From assembly GCA_963769585.1 (NCBI GenBank), contig CAVYMJ010000006.1, positions 1,550,001 through 1,614,000 of the forward strand: a stretch of 64,000 nucleotides of DNA. Direction: 5' to 3'. The notes beneath the pieces were generated by a model, which did no database searches, was not told the origin of the DNA, and saw only the letters and a program-made list of their open reading frames with translations. The translations under genes were made by a program, and so were the position numbers. Every line of letters begins with the position of its first letter. Position 1 is the first letter of the stretch. Below, one piece after another: positions 26,733-34,715 of the stretch. The stretch is from SSC3 sp963769585 (GTDB lineage Bacteria; Actinomycetota; Actinomycetes; Propionibacteriales; Nocardioidaceae).

Positions 26733-26840
26733 GGGCGACAAGGGTTCGAACGAGCCACGCCGCGTGCCGGGCTCTGCTCGCGATCCTGAGTGCGGCATGG
26801 GCCTACTAGCGTCATCCAGCTGCCCGTGGAGACAACCAGG

Positions 26841-27230
26841 TCAACCGACGTGCCTGGCATCCAGCTCCACGACGAGCCGGCGCGGCGCCACGCTCCGGTA
26901 GGTCTGGTGAAGGATCTGGCCGATCTCGGACCAGTCGACAGCGGGCCCAGGGACGTCGATGAAGACCCCCAACCAAGTCGAGAACGTGCCAGAGGCCGAG
27001 GGCTGCGGGCGGAAGAACCGGTCCGGCTCAGCGGTCACCAGCTCTTCCTGCACGGACTCCGACGACGGAAACCACAGCGACACCCGCCCGTCTCCGCGGT
27101 GGTTGTCATGGAGGTAGCAGAGCGGCCGGTCGAGGACGTAGAAGCCCACCGCCCCGTGAGTGTCCCGTTCGCTCACCCCCGGCAGGGCCAGAGCGATCCG
27201 CCGGACCTGTTCGAGCAGCGAGCCCGCCAT
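26841..27230 (-). CDS. MmcQ/YjbR family protein
   Basis: 129 residues from the ATG at 27230; the frame open to 27542 runs over the TetR start and is rejected. Begins 'LLEQVRRIALALPGVSERDTHG', the usual N-terminus of YjbR-like proteins, and continues through 'FYVLDRPLCYLHDNHRGDG' and a C-terminal 'SEIGQILHQTYRSVAPRRL' helix. Function unknown; a CyaY-like fold is expected. It is convergent with the ligase and divergent from the TetR gene. Confidence 0.82.
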   Translation of the reverse strand: MAGSLLEQVRRIALALPGVSERDTHGAVGFYVLDRPLCYLHDNHRGDGRVSLWFPSSESVQEELVTAEPDRFFRPQPSASGTFSTWLGVFIDVPGPAVDWSEIGQILHQTYRSVAPRRLVVELDARHVG

Positions 27231-27324
27231 CACCCAAGTCTCCCCCCAACTGCGTCCCGGTGGTGCCTGGCGCGGGGCCGATCGGCGCCTGTGTCTGCCG
27301 AAGGACAGTTCGGCGCCGAGTTGT

Positions 27325-27341
27325 TGTAACCCTGTGTCACA
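27325..27341. promoter_or_regulatory. Probable operator upstream of the TetR gene
   Basis: TGTAAC-CCTGT-GTCACA, 20 bases before the TetR start codon, within the larger TTGT...ACAA arms. It shares both half-sites with the palindrome before mce operon 2. The position suits autoregulation by the TetR protein. Confidence 0.5.
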
Positions 27342-27360
27342 CAAGTCGTACAGTGAGCCC

Positions 27361-28059
27361 ATGACCACCCAGGCCACCCGCACCGGGCCGGACGACGGAC
27401 GGCGGGTCGCTGCCGCGGCTCGACGACGCAAGCGCGAGGCGGAGATCCTGGCTGCGACCCGTTCGCTCTTCGACGAACGCGGGGTTCGCGACGCCCAGAT
27501 CGACGACGTGGCCAAGGCCGTCGGGATCAACCGCGCGATCATCTACCGCCACTTCAGCGGCAAGGAGGATCTCTTCGCGCTGACTGTGGTCGACTACCTC
27601 ACCGAGCTTGAGCAGCGGCTCGCTGCGTGCGACGAGGAGGCTGCGGACGTCGAGGAACGCCTCAAGGCGATGGTCCGGACCTTCTTCGACTACGGGATGG
27701 AGTTCCCGGCCTTCGTCGACTGTGCCCAAGCCCTGATGCGCAAGTCCGGAGCAGAGCTCTTCGCCGAGGTCAGCGAAGGCACAATGCTCAAGCTCGGTCG
27801 CAGTCTGTCGGCCTGCCTCAAGCGGCTGTCGGCCGTAGTCGCGGAGGGGAACAGCACGGGTGTCTTCAACAGCCCCAACAACGACCTGACCGCCAACATG
27901 CTCTATGCCTCAGGCCTCGGCACGCTCCAGCTGGCGCGAGTCGGCCTCGTGGTGCATGAAGCGGCGCCCGGCGTACCCAAGGTCCAGCGGATCGCCCCCG
28001 AGCTGGTCCGCGAGCAGATGGTCAGGGCGGCGGTCAGCATGATCCGCGTACGCCACTGA
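27361..28059 (+). CDS. TetR/AcrR family transcriptional regulator
   Basis: 232 residues from the ATG at 27361; upstream in-frame starts lie in the operator and the neighbouring gene. A basic N-terminal arm precedes a TetR helix-turn-helix (about residues 26-72) with 'VRDAQIDDVAKAVGINRAII' and the 'YRHFSGKEDLF' recognition part. The C-terminal domain is helical and likely binds a ligand. It is followed by a convergent terminator and fadA2. With fabG4-htdX and mce operon 2 carrying similar half-sites, a role in lipid gene control is plausible, with an acyl-CoA or lipid as effector (inference). Confidence 0.88.
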   Translation: MTTQATRTGPDDGRRVAAAARRRKREAEILAATRSLFDERGVRDAQIDDVAKAVGINRAIIYRHFSGKEDLFALTVVDYLTELEQRLAACDEEAADVEERLKAMVRTFFDYGMEFPAFVDCAQALMRKSGAELFAEVSEGTMLKLGRSLSACLKRLSAVVAEGNSTGVFNSPNNDLTANMLYASGLGTLQLARVGLVVHEAAPGVPKVQRIAPELVREQMVRAAVSMIRVRH

Positions 28060-28086
28060 CTCGACCGGCACGGACCTCAGAAGAGA

Positions 28087-28122
28087 GCCGAGAGGCCAGG
28101 AGAGAAGAACTGACCTCTCGGC
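28087..28122. terminator. Bidirectional terminator between TetR gene and fadA2
   Basis: GCCGAGAGG (28087-28095) pairs perfectly with CCTCTCGGC (28114-28122); 9-bp stem, 18-base loop. It sits 28 bases after the TetR stop and just before the convergent fadA2 stop. Confidence 0.65.
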
Positions 28123-28131
28123 GTGAGGGCT

Positions 28132-29412
28132 CTACTTCTCCAGGATCATGGTGACGCCCTGGCCGCCGGCAGCGCAGATGGAGATGACGCCCCTTCCGGA
28201 GCCCTTCTCGTCCAGCAGCTTCGCCAGGTTGGCGATGATCCGGCCGCCGGTCGCGGCGAACGGGTGACCCGCTGCCAGCGACGACCCGTTGACGTTGAGC
28301 TTGGAGCGGTCGACCGCGCCCAGCGGCTGGTCGAGTCCGAGGCGCTCCTTGCACACCACCTCGTCCTCCCAGAAGGCGAGGGTGGCCAGCACCTGCGAGG
28401 CGAACGCCTCGTGGATCTCGTAGAAGTCGAAGTCCTGGAGCGAGTCGCCTGAGCGCTGCAGCATCCGGGCCATCGCGTACGCCGGAGCCATCAGGAGGCC
28501 CTCGCCGCCATGCACGTAGTCCACGGCTGCGGTCTCGTACTCGGTGATGTAGGCGAGCGGCTTCCAGCCCCTGGCTTCGGCGTACTCCTCCGAGCAGAGC
28601 AGTACGACAGACGCACCATCGGTCAGCGGCGTGGAGTTCGCGGCCGTCATCGTCGCGGCCTCACCCTTACCGAAGACCGGCTTGAGGGTGGCGAGCTTCT
28701 CCAGGCTGGAGTCGCCCCGCAGATTCTGGTCCCGCTCGAGCCCCCGGAACGGAGTGATCAGGTCGTCCTGGAAGCCGCGGTCATAGGAGGCGGCCAGGTG
28801 GTGGTGCGAGTTGACGGCCAGGACGTCCTGGTCCTCACGCGAGACGTTCCACTCGAGCGCGGTCAGCGCGGCCGACTCGCCCATGGACAGGCCGGTCCGG
28901 GGCTCACTGTTCTGCGGGATCGCCGGCGCCAGGTGCTGGGGCCGGATCTTGGCCAACGCCTTGAGGCGACCCTGGGTGCTCTTGGCGCGGTTCGCCTCGA
29001 GGAGGATCTTGCGTAGCCGCTCGTTGACCGCGATGGGGGCGTCGGAGGTGGTGTCAGCGCCACCCGCGATGCCGACCTCGATCTGGCCCAGGGCGATCTT
29101 GTTGGCGACCGCGATGGCGGCCTGGATGCCGGTGTCGCACGCCTGCTGGATGTCGTACGCCGCGGTGGTGGGCGCCAGCTTGGAGCCGAGCACCGACTCC
29201 CGGGTCAGGTTGAAGTCGCGCGAGTGCTTGAGCACCGCTCCGGCGACGACCTCGTCGACCTGCACGCCCTCCAGACCGAAGCGGGTGACCAGGCCGTCGA
29301 TGGCGGCAGTCAGCATGTCCTGGTTGGAGGCGTCGGCGTAGACGCTGTTCGACCGGGCGAACGGGATGCGGTTGCCGCCGATGACGGCGACGCGGCGGGT
29401 CTTGGCCTGCAT
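28132..29412 (-). CDS. fadA2: Acetyl-CoA C-acyltransferase (thiolase), FadA2/FadI type
   Basis: 426 residues. Thiolase catalytic residues: Cys92 in 'QQACDTG', the His in 'EIHEAFAS', the GHPFAATG loop and the second Cys in 'SICAAGGQG' near the C-terminus. It cleaves 3-ketoacyl-CoA in beta-oxidation. It is divergent from fabG4-htdX across a 219-base gap, the same arrangement I recall for M. tuberculosis fadA2 (Rv0243) and fabG4-htdX (Rv0242c-Rv0241c), which supports the symbol. No FadB-type partner is in the window. Confidence 0.92.
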   Translation of the reverse strand: MQAKTRRVAVIGGNRIPFARSNSVYADASNQDMLTAAIDGLVTRFGLEGVQVDEVVAGAVLKHSRDFNLTRESVLGSKLAPTTAAYDIQQACDTGIQAAIAVANKIALGQIEVGIAGGADTTSDAPIAVNERLRKILLEANRAKSTQGRLKALAKIRPQHLAPAIPQNSEPRTGLSMGESAALTALEWNVSREDQDVLAVNSHHHLAASYDRGFQDDLITPFRGLERDQNLRGDSSLEKLATLKPVFGKGEAATMTAANSTPLTDGASVVLLCSEEYAEARGWKPLAYITEYETAAVDYVHGGEGLLMAPAYAMARMLQRSGDSLQDFDFYEIHEAFASQVLATLAFWEDEVVCKERLGLDQPLGAVDRSKLNVNGSSLAAGHPFAATGGRIIANLAKLLDEKGSGRGVISICAAGGQGVTMILEK

Positions 29413-29537
29413 GTGGGTTCCAGCTCCTGTGAGGACGGACTACGTTGGATTGCACGTGATCTGCTGGTTCCATCCTTGCCAGAACCCGCACCCCATGGGA
29501 ACGCATTGAGGGCCAGATCACGAAATGTGGACATAGA

Positions 29538-29555
29538 GTTACAACATCAGTTACA
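29538..29555. promoter_or_regulatory. Direct repeat GTTACA-N6-GTTACA in the fadA2/fabG4 intergenic region
   Basis: Two exact GTTACA hexamers with a 12-base period lie 77 bases before fabG4. GTTACA is the reverse complement of the TGTAAC half-site seen before the TetR gene and mce operon 2. Adjacent ATGTGGACAT (29525-29534) is also an inverted repeat. It probably holds control sites for the divergent pair. Confidence 0.4.
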
Positions 29556-29631
29556 CATGTCAGTGTTCCCAGACCGGGACCTCCCTAGACCAGTTGTAGA
29601 CCATCCGCTGAGAGAGCAAGGAAGAACCGCC

Positions 29632-30966
29632 ATGAGCGACCGCTACTCGAGCCTGATCCACACCCCTGTCGGCCAGCTCCTGGCCAAGCAGCTCGGCTTG
29701 CCGAACCCAGTCGAGCTCGACCGCTACCAGGAGGGTGACCCACTGGTCGAAGGCACCGTGCTCCTCGGCGGGGAGGGTCGCCTCGGCGCAGCTCTGGCCG
29801 GCTCCCTGGACGAGCTCGGCATCAAGCACGTCGACGGCCACGCGGAAGGCGCGTCGTACAAGGGCCTGGTCTTCGACGCCACTGGCATCGCCGGCTCGGA
29901 CCAGCTCGTCGAGCTGCAGAGGTTCTTCACCCCCGTCCTGCGCAGCCTCGGGCCGTGCGCCCGGCTGGTGGTGGTCGGCACGCAGCCCGAGCTGGTCAAG
30001 ACCCCGGGCGAGCGTGTCGCTCAGCGCGCCCTGGAAGGCTTCACCCGTTCGCTGGGCAAGGAGGTCACCAGGGGCAGCACCGTCCAGCTGGTGTACGTCG
30101 CGCCCAAGGCCGAGACCGGCATCGCCTCGACCCTCGGCTTCCTGCTCTCGCCCAAGTCGGCGTACGTGTCCGGGCAGGTGATCCGGATCGGGTCGCACGG
30201 CGCGAAGCCGTCCCAGGGCTCGATCGACTGGGCCAAGCCCCTGGCCGGTAAGACCGCCATCGTCACCGGCGCCAGCCGCGGCATCGGCGAGCAGATCGCC
30301 CGAGTGCTGCACCGCGACGGTGCGAACATCCTCGGCATCGACGTTCCCCAGGCGGCGAGCGAGCTGAAGACCGTGATGAACGAGCTCGGCGGCGACATGC
30401 TCACCCTGGACATCACCGCCAAGGACGCACCCGCCCGCATCGCGCAGCACGTGAAGCAGAAGGGCGGGGTCGACATCGTGGTGCACAACGCCGGGATCAC
30501 CCGCGACAAGAAGCTGGCCAACATGAAGGAGGACACCTTCGCCTCCGCCATCTCGGTCAACCTCACCGCACCGGAGCGGATCACTTCCGCGCTGCTCGAG
30601 GTCGACGCGATCAACGCCAACGGCCGCATCATCGGCGTCGCTTCCATCGCCGGCATCGCGGGGAACCTCGGCCAGACCAACTACGCCGCGTCGAAGGCCG
30701 GCGTCATCGGGTTCGTCGACTCTCTGGCCGACTCCCTCAAGGACGGCATCACCATCAACGCCGTTGCCCCCGGCTTCATCGAGACCAAGATGACCGCCGC
30801 CGTACCGTTCATGACACGCGAGGTGGGCCGACGACTCAACTCGCTGCAGCAGGGCGGTCAGCCCGTCGACGTCGCCGAGACGATCGCGTGGTACGCCTCC
30901 CCTGCCTCTACCGCGGTCAACGGCAACGTGGTCCGGGTGTGCGGCCAGATGATGCTGGGTGCCTGA
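29632..30966 (+). CDS. fabG4: 3-oxoacyl-ACP reductase, high-molecular-weight FabG4 type
   Basis: 444 residues from the ATG at 29632 behind AAGGAAG; upstream in-frame codons lie in the promoter region. The N-terminal ~200 residues form the flavodoxin-like extra domain of HMW FabG. The C-terminal SDR domain has TGASRGIG (212-219), NAG (286-288), Ser338, Tyr351 and Lys355. It reduces 3-oxoacyl-ACP/CoA with a nicotinamide cofactor. It overlaps htdX by a few bases, so reductase and dehydratase are made together; with FadA2 opposite, the set covers three steps of acyl-chain metabolism. Confidence 0.93.
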   Translation: MSDRYSSLIHTPVGQLLAKQLGLPNPVELDRYQEGDPLVEGTVLLGGEGRLGAALAGSLDELGIKHVDGHAEGASYKGLVFDATGIAGSDQLVELQRFFTPVLRSLGPCARLVVVGTQPELVKTPGERVAQRALEGFTRSLGKEVTRGSTVQLVYVAPKAETGIASTLGFLLSPKSAYVSGQVIRIGSHGAKPSQGSIDWAKPLAGKTAIVTGASRGIGEQIARVLHRDGANILGIDVPQAASELKTVMNELGGDMLTLDITAKDAPARIAQHVKQKGGVDIVVHNAGITRDKKLANMKEDTFASAISVNLTAPERITSALLEVDAINANGRIIGVASIAGIAGNLGQTNYAASKAGVIGFVDSLADSLKDGITINAVAPGFIETKMTAAVPFMTREVGRRLNSLQQGGQPVDVAETIAWYASPASTAVNGNVVRVCGQMMLGA

Positions 30967-31852
30967 CGTGACCGAGACCCGCGTCCTGGAAGGTGCACCG
31001 AGCTCACTGGGCTTCCTGGCCAAGGCAGCCTTGCCCGCGATCCCCGGCGTCTCGCTGATCCCCGGGCTGAAGCGGTCTGGTGGCGACCTGCCCGACCTCG
31101 TCCTGGTCCGCCGGGGCGTCGCGATCGAGGCCTCGCATGTTGCCGCCTACGCCGAGGTGTGCGGCTTCCCGATCAAGGACACCGTTCCGCTGCCCTATCC
31201 GCACATGCTTGCCTTCCCCCTGCACATGGCGCTGATGACTGATGCGAAGTTCCCCTTCCCGGCCATCGGCACTGTGCACCTGGAGAACGTCATCACCCAG
31301 CATCGTCCGATCTCCACGACCGAAGCCGTGGACGTCAAGGTGTGGGCGGAGAACCTGCGCGGCCACGCCAAGGGCAGGGTCTACGACCTGCGCACCGAGG
31401 TGGCCGTAGCGTCCTCCCAGGGGCCCGCCGAGGTCGTCTGGGAGGAGCGCTCCACGTTCCTGGTCCGGGGCAAGGGCGACAAGGCGGCGCCCGCCGGGCT
31501 GGAGATCGAGCAGGCTGCCCCTTCGGGGCTGACCTGGAGACTGCCTGGGGACCTCGGTCGCCGGTACGGCGCGGTGTCGGGCGACCGCAATCCGATCCAC
31601 CTGTACGCCGTGACGGCCAAGGCCTTCGGCTTCCCCCGTCAGATCGCCCACGGGATGTGGAGCCTGGCCCGGTGCGTGGCCACCCTGGAGAACAGGGTGG
31701 ACGACAAGGTGACCGTCCAGGTCGCCTTCAAGACCCCGATCCTGCTGCCGGGAACCGTCGCGTTCGGTTCCAGCATCGTCGGTAGGGGTGCTGTCTTCTC
31801 ACTGAGTAACCCCAAGACCGGTGCACCCCATCTGGTCGGCCGGGCCTCCTAG
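30959..31852 (+). CDS. htdX: MaoC-family 3-hydroxyacyl dehydratase, HtdX type
   Basis: 297 residues. A double hotdog protein: the N-terminal half carries a degenerate hotdog, and the C-terminal half has the hydratase-2 motif with catalytic Asp and His in 'YGAVSGDRNPIHLYAVTAKAFGF', followed by 'IAHGMW'. It dehydrates 3-hydroxyacyl-CoA/ACP. The start is GTG 30959 (8-base overlap with fabG4) or GTG 30968 (after the stop). It works with the preceding reductase, as in the mycobacterial fabG4-htdX pair. Confidence 0.9.
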   Translation: MPDVTETRVLEGAPSSLGFLAKAALPAIPGVSLIPGLKRSGGDLPDLVLVRRGVAIEASHVAAYAEVCGFPIKDTVPLPYPHMLAFPLHMALMTDAKFPFPAIGTVHLENVITQHRPISTTEAVDVKVWAENLRGHAKGRVYDLRTEVAVASSQGPAEVVWEERSTFLVRGKGDKAAPAGLEIEQAAPSGLTWRLPGDLGRRYGAVSGDRNPIHLYAVTAKAFGFPRQIAHGMWSLARCVATLENRVDDKVTVQVAFKTPILLPGTVAFGSSIVGRGAVFSLSNPKTGAPHLVGRAS

Positions 31853-31953
31853 CCGAAGTCCGACCCCGGAATCCGACCCGGCCCAAGTCGGGGGGCCCGC
31901 GGCCCAGGTACCTGCATCTGCGAAACTGAACGACCCCACGCGCTAGGAGCAGG

Positions 31954-32334
31954 ATGAGCACCGTCACCGCCGTCATCGCCCTCGTTCTGGCACTGCTGGT
32001 CAGCGTCGGCTGCGTTGTCCTCCTGGGCCGGGTGCAGGCGATGCGCCGCACTGCGCTCGCCCTCCAGGCGAAGGTGGACGCGCTGGTTCCCGGAGCACCA
32101 CTTCCCCCGGACCTGGTCGCCAGCCTCGGCTCCGGCCCGCGCAAGGTGCTCGTGGTGGAGATCCTCAACCCGATCCAGCTCGCTACGAGCCGGACCAGGG
32201 CTGCCTCGCTGCTCGCCGCAGTGCGGCCCTCCCTGCTGACCAAGGTGGTCTACGAGCAGGCGAGCAAGAACGTCGTGGGCCGGCTCGAGGAGGAGGGCGT
32301 CCTCGCCGACGTACAGGTCCATGCTGCTCGCTAG
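31954..32334 (+). CDS. Hypothetical membrane-anchored protein
   Basis: 126 residues from the ATG at 31954 with a good AGGAG ribosome site. One N-terminal membrane helix (about 4-24), a short basic turn, then a cytoplasmic region with a beta-strand 'RKVLVVEILNPIQLA' and a helical C-terminus 'SLLTKVVYEQASKNVVGRL'. Not recognised, though conserved-looking in actinobacteria. The next gene begins inside its last codons, so the two probably act together. Confidence 0.7.
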   Translation: MSTVTAVIALVLALLVSVGCVVLLGRVQAMRRTALALQAKVDALVPGAPLPPDLVASLGSGPRKVLVVEILNPIQLATSRTRAASLLAAVRPSLLTKVVYEQASKNVVGRLEEEGVLADVQVHAAR

Positions 32335-32824
32335 CCTGGCGCTCCTCGCGGTAGCCGTAGCCGGGAGCCTCCTGGCCTTCACCACCCGCCAGTGGCTGCA
32401 AGCCGCCCGTGAGCTGGAGGGTCTGCGCAGCAAGGAGCTTCGAGCCCGCGCCTGGTCCGCCGAGCAGGCACGGTTCCTACAACTGCGCAGTTCCCTGGCC
32501 GACGTCGCCCAGACCACCTCCGAGGCGGTCCAGCGCGGGTCACGGGTGACCCAGGCAAGCCATCGGGTGATCGCGGCACTCCCGTTCGGCATCCTCGACG
32601 CGATCCCGGCCACCAGCTCGGGGAGCCGGCGGGCGAGGAGCCTGCATGACGGGATCGCCGGCGCGGTCTATGGGACCCTGACCGGCGTCGGCGGAGGGAT
32701 CGCCGGGCGGTCGCGGCGCCGGCTGTCAGCCGAGCGGCTGGCTGGTGACCCGCCTATCGCGCCGGGCGCTGACGAATCAGGCCCTCCTGGGCCATCGACG
32801 CCACCAGCCGACCATCCTGAGTGA
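32321..32824 (+). CDS. Hypothetical membrane-anchored protein
   Basis: 167 residues; ATG at 32321 overlaps the end of the previous gene by 14 bases. N-terminal membrane helix (about 2-20), Arg/Glu-rich amphipathic helix (25-75), a Gly-rich stretch 'YGTLTGVGGGIAG' and a Pro-rich tail. Not recognised. Its last 71 bases overlap the 3' end of tesB on the other strand, so the tail sequence is doubly constrained or the true end is read differently. Confidence 0.65.
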   Translation: MLLASLALLAVAVAGSLLAFTTRQWLQAARELEGLRSKELRARAWSAEQARFLQLRSSLADVAQTTSEAVQRGSRVTQASHRVIAALPFGILDAIPATSSGSRRARSLHDGIAGAVYGTLTGVGGGIAGRSRRRLSAERLAGDPPIAPGADESGPPGPSTPPADHPE

Positions 32825-33620
32825 ACAGTCTGCCTAACGACAGCCCTCGGGCGCCCGACGCGGACGGGGACATCTGGTCGTAGAGCAGCCACTGGTCGGC
32901 TCGGAACGGCCGATGGAACCAGATCGCGTGGTCGAGGGAGGCGGCCTGCAGCCCCGGCTGGCCGATGAAGGCGTGATGCGGGATGAGCGACGCTCCGAGC
33001 AGGGTCAGGTCGCTCAGGTACGTCAGCGCAGCGTGCTGGATGACGGTGTCGTCGGGCAGGGCACCGCTGACCTTGATCCAGAAGCGTGAGAGCGCAGGTT
33101 GATGGTCGTTGACCAGTGCACCGCCTTCGCGCGAGTCACCGGCGTGCCTCAGGTCGAGCGCTGCCCAGTCCCTGCTCCACTCGTCTGCCCGCGAGTCGCC
33201 CTTGGCTCGGAACATCTCCCCCAGGTCGAGGCAGTCCAGTGGTGCGGGTACGTCGGGCATCCGGTCTTGGTGCTCGAACCCGTCCTCGACCACCTGGAAG
33301 CTCGCGGTCATCGCGAAGATGGGGCGGCCGTGCTGACGGGCCAGGACGCGGCGAGTGGCGAAGCTGGTGCCATCACGGAGCGGGTCCACGTCGTACACGA
33401 TCGGGACCGCCGGGTCCCCGGGCCGCAGGAAGTAGGAGTGCAGCGAGTGGGTCACCAGCTCGGCGGGGGCGGTCCGCCAGGCTGCCACGAGCGACTGCCC
33501 GGCGACCTGGCCGCCGAAGACGCGCTGAAGCGTGGTGTCGGGCTGCTGGCCACGGAAGAGGTTCTTGTCGATCGTCTCGAGGTCGAGGAGCCTCACCAGC
33601 TCCTCGGCAGAGGTCGGCAC
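32754..33620 (-). CDS. tesB: Acyl-CoA thioesterase II
   Basis: 288 residues, the length of TesB. Double hotdog with the family segments 'RVFGGQVAGQSLVAA' (about 33-47), 'HSLHSYFLRPGDP' (about 58-70) and a C-terminal 'LDHAIWFHRPFR' block containing the catalytic Asp. It hydrolyses acyl-CoA to free fatty acid and CoA. It follows the PAC2 gene on the same strand by 9 bases and is antisense to the end of the preceding small membrane protein gene. Confidence 0.92.
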   Translation of the reverse strand: MPTSAEELVRLLDLETIDKNLFRGQQPDTTLQRVFGGQVAGQSLVAAWRTAPAELVTHSLHSYFLRPGDPAVPIVYDVDPLRDGTSFATRRVLARQHGRPIFAMTASFQVVEDGFEHQDRMPDVPAPLDCLDLGEMFRAKGDSRADEWSRDWAALDLRHAGDSREGGALVNDHQPALSRFWIKVSGALPDDTVIQHAALTYLSDLTLLGASLIPHHAFIGQPGLQAASLDHAIWFHRPFRADQWLLYDQMSPSASGARGLSLGRLFTQDGRLVASMAQEGLIRQRPAR

Positions 33621-33629
33621 GCAGTCTCC

Positions 33630-34553
33630 CTACTCGTCGGGCCGGTCGAGGCCGGCCAGGAAGCGCTCGAACTCCTCGCCGAGCTCCTCGGCCGTCGGAA
33701 GGTTGCGCTCGTTGGCCAGCGGCAGCGTCTCGTCGTCGGTGTGGAAGGCGTCGTACTGCTGCTCCAGTCCGGTGACCACCTCACGGACCTCGTCGGAGTC
33801 TGCGATCTGACCGGCGATCTCGGTTGCGGACGACTCGGCCAGCACCTGGAGCGCGGCCAGCTCCCACTGGAGCCCGGTCACCACCTCGGCCGACTCCAGC
33901 AGCCGAAGCGACGCCGCCGGGTAGTCCAGGTTGGCGAGGTAGTGCGGGACGTGCGCGACGAACCCCATCGCGTCGTGCCCCCACTCCCCCAGGCGCAGCT
34001 CGAGCATGGACATGGCACTCGCAGGAATGCGGATCTCGCCCCTCCAGATGTTCTCCTGGATGAGCAGGTCGGGGTCGGTCGCGTGGTTGGTCACCATGAC
34101 GGGTCTCGTATGCGGTACTGCCATGGGTACCGCACCGAGCGAGACAGTCAGCCGGACGTTGAGCTTCTCGACCACTTCCCGTACGGCGCGCGCGAATGCC
34201 TCCCAGTGGGTGTCAGGCTCCGGGCCGTGCATGAACAGGAACGGGGAACCGATGCTGTCGTGGCACAGCCGTACGACGAGCCGGGGGGCGTCGTAGTCCC
34301 GGTAGCGGTTCTCCGCGAACGTCATACCCGGGCGTCTCGCCCGGTAGTCGTAGAAGGCATCCAGGTCGAAGCTCGCGACGACGCGGCCCTGATCCTGGGC
34401 GAGCAGGTGTGTGGTGGCGATCCGGGTGGCTCCGCCAGCGTCCAGGAACCCGTCGAGGGCGAACAGCAGCACCGGCCCACTGGCTTCGTCCCACAAGGGC
34501 GAAAGCTCGGGCACATCGTCGACGATGTGCACGAACCGACCGGACTTCGCCAT
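33630..34553 (-). CDS. PAC2 family protein
   Basis: 307 residues. Begins 'FVHIVDDVPELSPLWDEASG' and has the PAC2 core 'LFALDGFLDAGGATR' near residue 35, with further conserved 'FDLDAFYDYRARRP' and 'HGPEPDTHWEAFA' blocks. PAC2 domains occur in proteasome-assembly chaperones and in actinobacterial homologues whose role is unclear; actinobacteria do possess proteasomes, but no proteasome gene is nearby. It lies between dxs and tesB on the minus strand. Confidence 0.85.
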   Translation of the reverse strand: MAKSGRFVHIVDDVPELSPLWDEASGPVLLFALDGFLDAGGATRIATTHLLAQDQGRVVASFDLDAFYDYRARRPGMTFAENRYRDYDAPRLVVRLCHDSIGSPFLFMHGPEPDTHWEAFARAVREVVEKLNVRLTVSLGAVPMAVPHTRPVMVTNHATDPDLLIQENIWRGEIRIPASAMSMLELRLGEWGHDAMGFVAHVPHYLANLDYPAASLRLLESAEVVTGLQWELAALQVLAESSATEIAGQIADSDEVREVVTGLEQQYDAFHTDDETLPLANERNLPTAEELGEEFERFLAGLDRPDE

Positions 34554-34660
34554 GGTGCGCCTTTCTGGTAGCCGGGCCTTGCTGGGTCAACGCGGGCTGC
34601 TTGCTCACTATGCCCGAACCGACCGGATCGCCGTGCGCCTGACGGATCGAGACCTTCGTC

Positions 34661-34674
34661 ACCGGCCAGCCGGT
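34661..34674. terminator. Short hairpin after dxs
   Basis: ACCGGC-CA-GCCGGT, a 6-bp perfect stem 42 bases past the dxs stop in a GC-rich gap before the PAC2 gene. Possible terminator; weak evidence. Confidence 0.35.
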
Positions 34675-34715
34675 CGTGCAACCGACCAACCGACGGGGCT
34701 GCGCGGCCGGTGGGC

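Noticed and set aside
26745..26760. GGGTTCGAACGAGCC, like a tRNA T-arm
   Set aside because: No matching acceptor, D or anticodon arms around it.
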